Assembly: GCA_946184925.1 (NCBI GenBank)
Contig: CAMHHL010000004.1
Location: 1 to 57,609, forward strand
Source of the DNA: an uncultured Clostridia bacterium
GTDB lineage: Bacteria > Bacillota > Clostridia > Oscillospirales > Acutalibacteraceae
DNA length: 57,609 bases
Direction of reading: 5' to 3'
Within the stretch, counting starts at the first letter, position 1, and each line of letters begins with the position of its first letter. The position numbers were made by a program, and so were the translations under genes. Shown in pieces: positions 8,888 to 16,487 of the stretch. The notes below the pieces were generated by a model. The model was not told where the DNA came from. It saw only the letters and a program-made list of their open reading frames with translations, and did no database searches.

Positions 8888-10396
8888 TTACGGGTTTTTG
8901 ACCTGACCTTCAAAGAGCACGACGTCGTTCGGATCTGTGATGATATAGCCGAAGCTTCTGCCGAGCACAAAGTCGTGATAAACCTTCTTGACGGGAATCG
9001 GAGCGGACGACGCACATACCAGCGCAATTGTGACAGCCGCTCCCTCAACGCCCTTCTTGTTGACGTCGAGAACTGCCTTGTGCTTGATGTCTGAGATTTT
9101 GAGCTTTTCATCGGTCAGCTCGGAGCTGAACTCGCTGAACGCGTTGCTGAGCTTTTGGTTGCTTTTCAGGATTTGTGCGAGAGGAGTGTCGCTCTCAATC
9201 TTGAAGCTTGGGAAGATGCAGCGTGTGTAATGCTCGGTTCCGTCCGCGTCATAGGGCTTGAAATCAGCCTTTTTGTTGATGATGTTGAGATTGTGGGCGC
9301 TCATGGCTTCCTTGACGGTGTGACCTTTCTTGGGGAGAATCAACTTGATTTTGTAGCCGGAGTTTGTCTTTGTATAATAATAGGTCGAAACGTCGGTCGA
9401 GGCTGTTCTGCCGAATTCGTAGTGACCCTTGAGGAATTCTGTTTTTTTGAATCCGGAAGGGGTTTTGAAATTGCGCTTTTCGGTCTGAAGGTCGGAGCCG
9501 CTCTCGTTCCAGTTGTCCTTGAAGTAGAGCGTATTAATCAGCGCCATGAGAGTTTCCTCGCTGATTCCGAAGTTTTGGTTAATCAGTCCGTTGGTGTTGT
9601 CGCTGATGAACTTTTGCACCTGCTCGTTGGCGGCGCTGTTGTCGTTCCTGAACGGAGCGTTTTTGGCGAAGCAGGAGAGGTTCTTCTCGAGCGGCTTGAG
9701 CGCTTCTTTGTTGAAGCTTTGGCTGTCGTCGAGCCAGATTGAGTTCGTGAGGCTGAGCTTGCAGTATACCTCGCCATACATATCCTTGCGCTCTTTCGTC
9801 AGGCTTTTGCACAGAGCGGCGGTCTTGTTAAAATCGTCGGCACTCATTTTGGTGAGGGCTTCGACCTCGCTCTTTACGTTTGCGTCGCCGATTGCGTGAA
9901 TCATCGCGAGAGCCATATACGCCGAGAGCGGAGACATTGTGTAGTTGCCCTTCGCGGACTTTGCAGACATAGCGTAAAGATTGTTTGAAAAGCCGGAGAG
10001 CTTTGAGCGGAACACGGAATCTTCCCGTGAGTCCGCGACCTTTACTTTTAGTATGAGCTGCTTGTTATATGTGTGCTTTTTATAGGTGAATTTTACGCCT
10101 ACGGCGACCTTGCCGGTTCCGGCGGCAACAGCCTTGACCTTGGTCTTGGTTGTAACGACGACCTTGGGACTGAGAGTTTTGAGGGTGGTTTTCTTAACCG
10201 TTACGCCCTTGACGGTTTTGAGCCCAACCGCCGCCGAGCCGTAGACAGCCTTGCCGTTCTTCTCGCTGATATTGAGAGTGACGGAGCTCTGTTTGAGGCT
10301 GAGTTTAGTTTTTGAAGCTTTTGCGGCGACAGGCACCGAAGCAAATATTCCTGCTGTCATTGCAGCCGCAAGCAACATACAAATGAGGTTTTTCAT
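8888..10396 (-). CDS. Secreted serpin with N-terminal Ig-like domain (first of pair)
   Basis: The protein has about 502 residues: a signal peptide (MKNLICMLLAAAM, cut near AAKAS), a Lys-rich Ig-like domain (to about residue 125) joined without the Pro/Thr linker of its partner, then a serpin domain. Signatures include NYTMSPLSAYMALAMIHAIG, ALINTLYFKDNW and the C-terminal VLGRSFGY...VLFEGQV. The hinge KKGVEGAAVTI matches the partner almost exactly, but the distal loop is different (ALVCASSAPIPVKK), placing P1 near Ser or Ala with a nearby Cys. ATG 10396 is chosen because the upstream GTG (10429) lies inside the promoter -10 box and AGAAAGAAG gives good spacing. It is the first gene of a two-serpin operon. 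Confidence 0.93.
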   Translation of the reverse strand: MKNLICMLLAAAMTAGIFASVPVAAKASKTKLSLKQSSVTLNISEKNGKAVYGSAAVGLKTVKGVTVKKTTLKTLSPKVVVTTKTKVKAVAAGTGKVAVGVKFTYKKHTYNKQLILKVKVADSREDSVFRSKLSGFSNNLYAMSAKSAKGNYTMSPLSAYMALAMIHAIGDANVKSEVEALTKMSADDFNKTAALCKSLTKERKDMYGEVYCKLSLTNSIWLDDSQSFNKEALKPLEKNLSCFAKNAPFRNDNSAANEQVQKFISDNTNGLINQNFGISEETLMALINTLYFKDNWNESGSDLQTEKRNFKTPSGFKKTEFLKGHYEFGRTASTDVSTYYYTKTNSGYKIKLILPKKGHTVKEAMSAHNLNIINKKADFKPYDADGTEHYTRCIFPSFKIESDTPLAQILKSNQKLSNAFSEFSSELTDEKLKISDIKHKAVLDVNKKGVEGAAVTIALVCASSAPIPVKKVYHDFVLGRSFGYIITDPNDVVLFEGQVKNP

Positions 10397-10420
10397 AAAT
10401 AACATCTTCTTTCTGTCAGT

Positions 10421-10449
10421 ATTATACACCTATGTATGCGTGTTTTCAA
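10421..10449 (-). promoter_or_regulatory. Sigma-A promoter of the serpin operon
   Basis: On the minus strand TTGAAA (10444-10449) and TATAAT (10421-10426) are 17 bases apart, directly upstream of the first serpin. It is divergent from the two-component promoter about 65 bases away. Confidence 0.85.
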
Positions 10450-10515
10450 GATAAAACCCTTTTCTGTATATTATAACTTAGGGAAATGCTGTTTTGTGAC
10501 AAAATGTTTAAAATT

Positions 10516-10544
10516 TTGACTAAAGGATAATAGGATGATATAAT
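10516..10544 (+). promoter_or_regulatory. Sigma-A promoter of the two-component operon, with overlapping inverted repeat
   Basis: TTGACT and TATAAT are separated by 17 bases. An imperfect inverted repeat, GACAAAAT (10498-10505) and ATTTTGAC (10513-10520), 7 of 8 matching, overlaps the -35 box and sits between the two divergent promoters. It is a possible regulator binding site; this is inference. Confidence 0.8.
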
Positions 10545-10575
10545 AATTTCAGGTTGTCCGGAAGGGGGCGCGAGC

Positions 10576-11847
10576 TTGATAAATTATATCATCGAAAGCG
10601 TGGGCATGATGCTTGCGCTGATAGGATTACTCCAGGTTGTAATCGGGGTAAGGGTTGAGAGACGGATGTATGTTTATTCCGCGCTATTCTTCGTGTTTCT
10701 GTTCATGTACTCCGGAAGTATCCTGATTGGCTTGCTGATCAGGGGACATGAAGGTTTATTTGTAGGAATAATACTGAGGTTCTCGATAGCGTTTGAATTC
10801 GTGTTCGCGTCGCTGGCGACGGCGTCTGTAACCGAAGTGGTAATCTACAGAATTGACCCTGAGCGAAAAAACATGGCGATACGCTATGTTTCGGCAGGAA
10901 TGGTGATTTTGCAGTTTGTATTGCTTATTGTTACCCAGTTCACCGGGCTTTACTACACAATCGACAGCCATAACATCTATCACCGAAGCCCGGGATACAT
11001 AATCGCGCTTGTGGTGTGGTTCGCGGTTATAGCCTTGAGTGAGGTTATGCTGATTGTCTACAGGAAAAAGCTGAGCGCAAAGGAACAATTCGCTTTTTGG
11101 ATATTTTTCATCACACCTTTTGTGGCGGTGGTATTGCAATGGCTGTGGTACGGAGTTTACTTCACGTCCTTCGCGACGACAATCGCGGCGCTTGTTATGA
11201 ATGTTTTCATTATCGCGGACAAGAACGAGCGTTACCGGCAGAATGTTGAGGAGCTCGCAAAGCTAAAGGTCAATATTATGCTCAGTCAGATTCGACCACA
11301 CTTCATTTTCAACTCGCTGACAGCGATTCAGACTCTCTGCCACGATGAGCCGGCTGTCGCAGAAAAGGCGATTGCGGAGTTTTCGTTCTATCTCAGGTGC
11401 AATATGGACGCGCTGTCCTCGGACAAGCCGATTCGCTTTCCGAAGGAGCTTGACTATACACGCGCGTATCTCAACCTCGAGAAACTCAGATTTGAGGACG
11501 ACCTAAATGTTGAGTATGACATCGACTGCAAGTTTTTTGAGATACCTGCTCTGACGCTCCAGCCGATGGTCGAAAACGCCGTCCGTCACGGAATCCGAGA
11601 AACTCCGGACGGCAGGGGAACCGTGAAGATTTCAACAAGAGAGTATTCCGACCGATATGAAATCAAGGTCGAGGACGATGGAATCGGCTTTGACGTTAAT
11701 AAGCCCGACCCCTCTCACGAGGCGCATATCGGTATTCAAAACGTAAGGGAAAGGCTCGCGCGCGTCTGTGGCGGTACCCTTGAAATTCATTCCGAAATCG
11801 GAAAGGGTACGACAGCGGTGTTGTCGATACCCAAAGGAGAAAGCTGA
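10576..11847 (+). CDS. LytS/YehU-type sensor histidine kinase
   Basis: A membrane kinase of 423 residues. The first 215 residues hold about seven hydrophobic segments, resembling the 7TM sensor type. A short coiled linker (ELAKLKVNIMLSQ) leads into a His_kinase (PF06580) domain with the phospho-acceptor motif IRPHFIFNSL (near residue 240). The ATPase follows, with VENAVRHGI (N box), VEDDGIGF and GIQNVRERL. Family members signal through a partner response regulator whose gene overlaps the kinase stop codon by one base. The TTG start at 10576 follows an AAGGGGGCG ribosome-binding site. Divergent position suggests, but does not prove, control of the serpins. Confidence 0.92.
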   Translation: MINYIIESVGMMLALIGLLQVVIGVRVERRMYVYSALFFVFLFMYSGSILIGLLIRGHEGLFVGIILRFSIAFEFVFASLATASVTEVVIYRIDPERKNMAIRYVSAGMVILQFVLLIVTQFTGLYYTIDSHNIYHRSPGYIIALVVWFAVIALSEVMLIVYRKKLSAKEQFAFWIFFITPFVAVVLQWLWYGVYFTSFATTIAALVMNVFIIADKNERYRQNVEELAKLKVNIMLSQIRPHFIFNSLTAIQTLCHDEPAVAEKAIAEFSFYLRCNMDALSSDKPIRFPKELDYTRAYLNLEKLRFEDDLNVEYDIDCKFFEIPALTLQPMVENAVRHGIRETPDGRGTVKISTREYSDRYEIKVEDDGIGFDVNKPDPSHEAHIGIQNVRERLARVCGGTLEIHSEIGKGTTAVLSIPKGES

Positions 11848-12638
11848 TGTTAATTTTTGCAGTAGATGATGAACAGAGAGCTCTCGCTTCGCTGCGCAAT
11901 GCGATTACCGAGGCGATGCCCGGTGCCGAGATAATGGGGTTCACGCGCTCCGCCGATGTGCTCGACGCGGTGTGCGAGCAAAAAATGCGGCCCGATATCG
12001 TGTTCTCCGACATACGTATGCCCGGAGCAAGCGGAATTGAGCTTGCGGTCAGCATAAAAAACGTCTCGCCCGAAACAAGGATAATATTCGTTACCGGTTA
12101 TTCCGACTACACGATGGACGCCTTCAAGGTTCACGCGAACGGCTACCTCGTTAAGCCTGTTTCGCCCGAGGACATTCGCGTTGAAATATATCATCTTCAT
12201 ATCAAGCCCGAGAAATCCACCGACAGGCTCCGAGTTCAGTGCTTCGGCAAATTTGAGGTGTTCTGGGAGGACGCTCCGCTGAGATTCGAGCGTATGAAAA
12301 CCAAGGAGTTGCTCGCATATCTCGTCGACCAGAACGGCGTTGAATGCACCACCGATGAAATCGCCGCCGTAATCTGGGAGGATGAGGAGGATTTGAAGAA
12401 GGCAAAGCACAGACTGCGCAACCTTGTCAACGACCTTCGAGCCGCGCTCAGGCGAATAGGGCAGGAGGACGTTATTATAAAATCCGGTCACAAGCTGATG
12501 ATTAACCGCGGAGCCATTGACTGCGATTATTACAAAATGCTTGACGGCGACGTTGACGCGCTCAATTTATATCACGGGTTGTATATGACGCAGTTCCCGT
12601 GGGCGCAGTTTACAGAGGGAAAGCTCTATTTCAGATGA
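11847..12638 (+). CDS. Response regulator with winged-helix/SARP-like output domain
   Basis: A 263-residue cytoplasmic regulator. The receiver domain (1-118) has acidic residues VDDE near the start, phospho-acceptor Asp in VFSDIRMPG, Thr in FVTGYSDY and Lys in LVKPVS. The output domain (about 128-263) resembles an OmpR-type winged helix followed by a short BTAD/SARP-like segment (FERMKTKELLAYLV; KAKHRLRNLVNDLRAAL). LytS-type kinases more often pair with LytTR output domains, so this pairing is a variant, although SARP-like outputs are known in clostridia. Translation is coupled through the TGATG overlap with the kinase. Its targets are not shown by the sequence. Confidence 0.9.
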   Translation: MLIFAVDDEQRALASLRNAITEAMPGAEIMGFTRSADVLDAVCEQKMRPDIVFSDIRMPGASGIELAVSIKNVSPETRIIFVTGYSDYTMDAFKVHANGYLVKPVSPEDIRVEIYHLHIKPEKSTDRLRVQCFGKFEVFWEDAPLRFERMKTKELLAYLVDQNGVECTTDEIAAVIWEDEEDLKKAKHRLRNLVNDLRAALRRIGQEDVIIKSGHKLMINRGAIDCDYYKMLDGDVDALNLYHGLYMTQFPWAQFTEGKLYFR

Positions 12639-12697
12639 TTAGGCGCCCGGCAATTTGCACAAAAAGTCTGACACAAATTTGTATAATAATTTTTCGA

Positions 12698-12742
12698 AAA
12701 AGCCTTGTTATTATTCCTTAGCAGAATATTAGCAAGGCTTTT
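12698..12742 (+). terminator. Terminator after the two-component operon
   Basis: Arms AAAAGCCTTG and CAAGGCTTTT enclose a 25-base region that itself pairs imperfectly, forming one long hairpin ending in TTTT. It lies 60 bases after the response regulator. Confidence 0.7.
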
Positions 12743-12814
12743 GTGACGTTTTTGTGCGCTGTGTATGTTAAAATATCATAGTGAAAACTGTATTAAACAA
12801 ATGAGGTGAATTGC

Positions 12815-13282
12815 TTGAAAGAGAGGATAAAAGTAATCACATCGAACGAACAGGAAAAATTGAAAATTCCCAAGGGCTTGAGGATGCTCGTCAGAAGGTG
12901 CTGCAACGCGATTTTGCAGACCGAGAAGGTCGAGGGCAACGTCGATGTTTTCATCGCCTTTACGGATGACGACGGGTTCAAAAACTATCCCGGCTCCTCA
13001 AATGCTGACGTGGATGGCGTATTATCGCTTCCCTCGGATGAAATGAACGAGGGCGTCAGAAACCTGGGCAGGGTTGTAATCTCTCTCGAGGCGGTTGAGG
13101 CTCACGCCGATCGATTTTCAAGTACTTTTAAAAACGAGGCTGCACATCTCACTGTTCACGGTGTGCTCGCTCTCCTCGGCTACAGCTATGATGACGCTGC
13201 CGCAAAGAGCAAGATGAGGGAGAAGGAAGAGCTCATTATGGAGCTTATCGGATTTCCGTATTCGCCCAGTTATGTTATTTAG
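12815..13282 (+). CDS. YbeY-like protein with degenerate metal site
   Basis: A 155-residue protein with the YbeY (UPF0054) layout: GVLSLP in place of TDVLSFP, LGRVVIS in place of LGDIVIS, then AAHLTVHGVLALLGYSYDD. YbeY is a metal-dependent single-strand endoribonuclease involved in rRNA maturation and ribosome quality control. Of its three zinc-ligand histidines (HGxLHLxGYDH), only the first (His115) remains; the others are Ala119 and Tyr125. The conserved Arg of the family is also not evident. It may be inactive or have a changed role, and a canonical paralogue may exist elsewhere. TTG 12815 follows GAGGTGA with good spacing; GTG 12806 overlaps that site. It stands alone. Confidence 0.75.
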   Translation: MKERIKVITSNEQEKLKIPKGLRMLVRRCCNAILQTEKVEGNVDVFIAFTDDDGFKNYPGSSNADVDGVLSLPSDEMNEGVRNLGRVVISLEAVEAHADRFSSTFKNEAAHLTVHGVLALLGYSYDDAAAKSKMREKEELIMELIGFPYSPSYVI

Positions 13283-13300
13283 TTTTCACAAAATTAAAAA

Positions 13301-13316
13301 GCCGGTTTTCACCGGC
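13301..13316 (-). terminator. Terminator of the GNAT gene
   Basis: GCCGG and CCGGC arms are separated by TTTTCA and followed on the minus strand by a TTTTT run. It lies downstream of the minus-strand acetyltransferase. Confidence 0.6.
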
Positions 13317-13357
13317 ACCAAAAAAGCTTTCTACATTTCTTAAATTTCCTTTCCAAG

Positions 13358-13385
13358 CTGCCGTCGCCCAACAGGGCGGCGGCAG
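13358..13385 (+). terminator. GC-rich terminator hairpin between convergent genes
   Basis: CTGCCGTCGCCC pairs with GGGCGGCGGCAG (one wobble, 4-base loop), followed by TTTCCCTTTT on the plus strand. It probably ends the YbeY-like transcript. Confidence 0.65.
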
Positions 13386-13393
13386 TTTCCCTT

Positions 13394-13879
13394 TTATCGG
13401 AAAACTAACCGCATTTTGTACCATTTTGCGCCGCCGAGGGTTGATTCCGACACACCCTCGCACTCAAACCCAAAGCCCGAGTAAAAGTCAATCAGGTGTT
13501 CCTTGCACGTGAGCACAACACCCATGCGGTTTTGGCGGCGAGCGTCGACGAGCATTTGCTTCATCAGCGCTCCGGCGCAGCCTTTTCGACGAAATTTCGG
13601 GAGCGTCGCGACCGATAGTATCATCAGCCACTTTCCGTCCGGCTTCAAAAGCGACATGCTGTGGAACATTTCGTCACACAAATCGCGCCTGTCGGTGGGC
13701 ATTCCATGGATGAACGCCGCGGTCTCGCCGTCAATTTCAAGCAGCCGGAAGTAGTCGTCGCCGCGCATGAGCCTGCGCCTGAATTCGTCCTTTGGATCCG
13801 CCTCCTCCTTCGGGAAAGAGGCGGCTTCTATTTCTGAGATTATGTCCAAATCATCTATGGTTCCGTTACGGATCATCAT
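13394..13879 (-). CDS. GNAT-family N-acetyltransferase
   Basis: A 161-residue cytoplasmic protein with the GNAT fold: an N-terminal RNGTIDDLDIISEIE segment, a central strand WLMILSVATLP, the acetyl-CoA-binding motif FRRKGCAGALMKQML (R-x-x-G-x-A/G) and a C-terminal HLIDFYSGFGFE typical of motif B. These enzymes transfer acetyl groups to amines of small molecules or proteins. The layout resembles AANAT-like arylalkylamine or amino-group acetyltransferases, but the acceptor is unknown. Its start overlaps the end of the deaminase-SLOG gene by 14 bases, so the two are translationally coupled and probably act together. Confidence 0.88.
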   Translation of the reverse strand: MMIRNGTIDDLDIISEIEAASFPKEEADPKDEFRRRLMRGDDYFRLLEIDGETAAFIHGMPTDRRDLCDEMFHSMSLLKPDGKWLMILSVATLPKFRRKGCAGALMKQMLVDARRQNRMGVVLTCKEHLIDFYSGFGFECEGVSESTLGGAKWYKMRLVFR

Positions 13880-16367
13880 TTTGCACCTTCTTTGCAGTCT
13901 GTTTTTCCATCTCAGCGCGAACCTTTTCTACGGCTCGGAGAATCTTCTCGGTAATTTCGGTGCCGTCAAACACACTGACGTAGCCCCGGAGCGTCTGAGC
14001 TTTGCCGTATAGCACGCGAGAGTGGCGGTTGACGAAGATTCGCGCCTTTTTCTTGCCGTTTTTTGCCTCCTGAATGGTGTTCGCGCCTGCGGAGTTGCCG
14101 TCGAGAGCAATCACAACGGACGGACGGCGCTTGAATATTTCATAGGCAAAGCTTTTGTACAGTCCCATCCGGGTCGGCTCAATCGACACGCGGATTCCGA
14201 CGCCGCTCTTTTTCAGGCGGCGTGCCTCAGACGCGGTTATGCGCGTGGGTACGATCGCGAAGATTTCGAATCTGTCAGACGCAAGTCTGACGAGCTCCTT
14301 TTCATATACGGTCAGCCGGTTGCCGATAACGAAGCAAACCTCGCTTGGGTCAAGCTTGCCGACAAGCTCTCTGAGCAGTGCGCAGAGCGGCTCGCGCATT
14401 CTGGTTGAGTGGCGGCTGTTGTTGAAGCTGCCACCGAGAAGAACCACCGGAACCTTGTCCGTCGGGATTTCGCGAATTTGTTCTCTGAGACATTCTTCGC
14501 TGTCGAGCTTTTGCGATGCGATTGATATTTCGTCGTCGCTCGGCTTTGCAAGGGCAATTCTTTCCTCAAAAAATGCTTCTGTGTCGTTATCCCCGAGGAG
14601 CTTTGTGAAGCGTTCCGATTTTTCGGCGAAGGTTCTCAGGCTTTGACTGAGCACCTTGTCTTCTGCCTTTTTCATTGCTGACATCTCATCGTAGCTGAGG
14701 TCGAGAAGCCGCTCGAGGGCAAGCTGTTCGTCGATTGAATCGGTGCCGTATACAGCGCCGCCGTCGGTTCCCTGAACGCAGCTCACACCGCCGCGGATAT
14801 ATTCACGCAGAGGGTGTCTGCCGAGTGTGCTGAGGTTGTTGAGCCTGACGTTCGAGGTGAGCTGAAATTCGAGCACCGCGCCGCTATCGCGCAGCTCGCT
14901 GATAAGCTGCCGTCCCTTCCCGGTGCGAAGATTGGCGGTGTAAAGTCCGTGACCGATGCGCAGTGCCGGCATTGGCTGACCGGGTGCGAGCGATTCGCGC
15001 ACACAGGCGAGGCTGTTCGCGACATTGTCGCGAAGGCTGTCGTTTTCACCGGCATGGATTCTGATTACAAAGCCGTTGTGCTCCCCGGCAATCGCGACGA
15101 GCTCCCCGAGTACGGGGCGAAGCTCACGTATGTCGTTGATTTCCTCGCCGATGATATCGCTCCCGGCAACATATGGGTCGTCTGCAATTGCGCGAATTAC
15201 GCAGAGCTGTTTTTGGACGTCCTCGCGCACGGCGGCTTTGTCTCTGACAATGGTAAGAGGAATGCGGCGAATCGCGGCAAGAAAACGGATTGTAACGCCG
15301 GTCTCACGAGTTATGTCGGGCATAACGCTGTGAACCTGCGCGAGCATTCTCGCTGCGCCCTCGGGTTTGACGAGCGTTGTGTCGGATATTTCAAGGTAGC
15401 TGACGCTGCGCCTGCGGCTTGACCTTGCAATCCAGAGCAGCTTGCTCTGAAAAAGCGTGAGGCTTGCGTATATCGGGTTTTTGCCGTCGCGCTTCATCTG
15501 CTTGACGGCACTTACAATGTCGCTGTCGGGGATTCTTTCAATGTTGTTCAGCGCAATTCTGTTCTCGCAGGGCTGTCCCTTGGTGAAAACATATCGGTAG
15601 AGATAGACCTTTTCGAGATTGGTGAAAACAGCCTGACCGTCCTTTAGGATTGTCAGCGACGCACGGATTCGCGGAATGTTGTATGCTGCGTTTTCAAGAT
15701 TGTTGAGGATGAAATCGGCGAAGTTAATGAAGGTGTTGTCGTCGATTTTCCGTGTGTGATATTTGCCGCTGAGCGGATAGTCCTCAAACTTCTTCGCAAC
15801 CTCGGCTCTTTGCCGCGCGAGCTCGGCTGACTGCTCCTCGGTGCAGCGCAGCTTCAGCTTTTTGATGTAGTACAGGGGATAGCGAATCTGGTGATAAATG
15901 CCGAGCGCAATCAGGATATCGGCGTCAAGATTCGCGTTCATGTGCGTGTGCAAATCAGTGTGGAATTTATACTCCCGCAGGATGTAGGTCTTGACGAGAG
16001 TTTTCTTGATGTCCAGATGATAATCCTTCGTCTGGCTCATCAGGGTTTTTGAAATTGCCGGAATATACGCCTTGCGCTCGATTTTTCCGTCGGGGTAGAT
16101 GTTTGCTACCTTTGTGTCGGCAAGGCGCAGAACATAGACCTCGCGGTTGTGCTCGTCAACATAGCACGGAATTCTTCCGCGTATGACCTTGAGCCCGTCG
16201 TCACCTCTGCTCAGCGGCAGATTGCATACGTTCGCGAGGTTAGTAATCAGGTTGCCCTTGGCGTGATTCGGCGTGCGCAGAACATAGCTCAGCTCACCGC
16301 CGTCCATCGTCAGTTCAACGATAATATCCTTTTCCTTGTCGAGATAAAGCTTTCCGAAAAATGCCAT
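13866..16367 (-). CDS. Adenosine-deaminase-like protein with C-terminal SLOG-like domain
   Basis: A cytoplasmic protein of 833 residues in three parts. Residues 1-130 are an unrecognised beta-rich region. From about 134 to 600 there are adenosine/AMP-deaminase motifs: FHTDLHTHMNANLD (metal ligands His140, His142), IRIHAGE (438-441), RIGHG (His473), LEFQLTSN (499-506) and GTDGGAVYGTD, where Asp535 fits the metal ligand but the usual second Asp is Gly536. A long insertion (about 170-350) separates the first two motifs. Residues 638-800 look like a Rossmann-type SLOG nucleotide-binding domain (VVLLGGSFNNS, CFVIGN, ALDGNSAGANTIQEA). RdrB of the RADAR defence system is also a large deaminase, but no RdrA-like ATPase is present here. 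Substrate and role are unknown. The GNAT gene overlaps its 3' end. Confidence 0.72.
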   Translation of the reverse strand: MAFFGKLYLDKEKDIIVELTMDGGELSYVLRTPNHAKGNLITNLANVCNLPLSRGDDGLKVIRGRIPCYVDEHNREVYVLRLADTKVANIYPDGKIERKAYIPAISKTLMSQTKDYHLDIKKTLVKTYILREYKFHTDLHTHMNANLDADILIALGIYHQIRYPLYYIKKLKLRCTEEQSAELARQRAEVAKKFEDYPLSGKYHTRKIDDNTFINFADFILNNLENAAYNIPRIRASLTILKDGQAVFTNLEKVYLYRYVFTKGQPCENRIALNNIERIPDSDIVSAVKQMKRDGKNPIYASLTLFQSKLLWIARSSRRRSVSYLEISDTTLVKPEGAARMLAQVHSVMPDITRETGVTIRFLAAIRRIPLTIVRDKAAVREDVQKQLCVIRAIADDPYVAGSDIIGEEINDIRELRPVLGELVAIAGEHNGFVIRIHAGENDSLRDNVANSLACVRESLAPGQPMPALRIGHGLYTANLRTGKGRQLISELRDSGAVLEFQLTSNVRLNNLSTLGRHPLREYIRGGVSCVQGTDGGAVYGTDSIDEQLALERLLDLSYDEMSAMKKAEDKVLSQSLRTFAEKSERFTKLLGDNDTEAFFEERIALAKPSDDEISIASQKLDSEECLREQIREIPTDKVPVVLLGGSFNNSRHSTRMREPLCALLRELVGKLDPSEVCFVIGNRLTVYEKELVRLASDRFEIFAIVPTRITASEARRLKKSGVGIRVSIEPTRMGLYKSFAYEIFKRRPSVVIALDGNSAGANTIQEAKNGKKKARIFVNRHSRVLYGKAQTLRGYVSVFDGTEITEKILRAVEKVRAEMEKQTAKKVQNDDP

Positions 16368-16380
16368 ACTTCCTCCGGGA

Positions 16381-16424
16381 GTGTTCTTTCCTTAGCTACC
16401 CCTCGTGAGTTAAGGAAAAAACAC
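16381..16424. promoter_or_regulatory. Inverted repeat in the leader of the deaminase-SLOG gene
   Basis: Arms of 17 bases (16381-16397 and 16408-16424) match at 15 positions around a 10-base loop and end 14 bases before the ATG. It could be an operator or an mRNA leader hairpin. It leaves the GGAGGAAG ribosome-binding site free. No T run follows, so it is not a terminator. Confidence 0.5.
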
Positions 16425-16443
16425 ACTGAATAATAATTGTGAC

Positions 16444-16471
16444 AAGGTCGACCCATTTCTGAGCCGACCTT
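16444..16471 (-). terminator. Stem-loop after ptsI
   Basis: AAGGTCGACCCA pairs imperfectly with TGAGCCGACCTT around TTTC, 16 bases after the ptsI stop. The following T content is weak, so termination may be partial and readthrough into the deaminase gene is possible. Confidence 0.5.
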
Positions 16472-16487
16472 TGACTGGTAATATCGC

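Noticed and set aside
9155..9742. 195-codon frame opposite the first serpin
   Set aside because: The serpin on the other strand is unambiguous; this frame has no start signals or known motifs.
14155..14646. Long antisense frame opposite the deaminase-SLOG gene
   Set aside because: It has no ribosome-binding site, no recognisable domain and matches the codon shadow of a GC-rich gene.
13394..16367. Complete RADAR defence system
   Set aside because: The deaminase is large like RdrB, but there is no RdrA-like ATPase beside it, and its C-terminal domain looks SLOG-like. Only a possible analogy remains.
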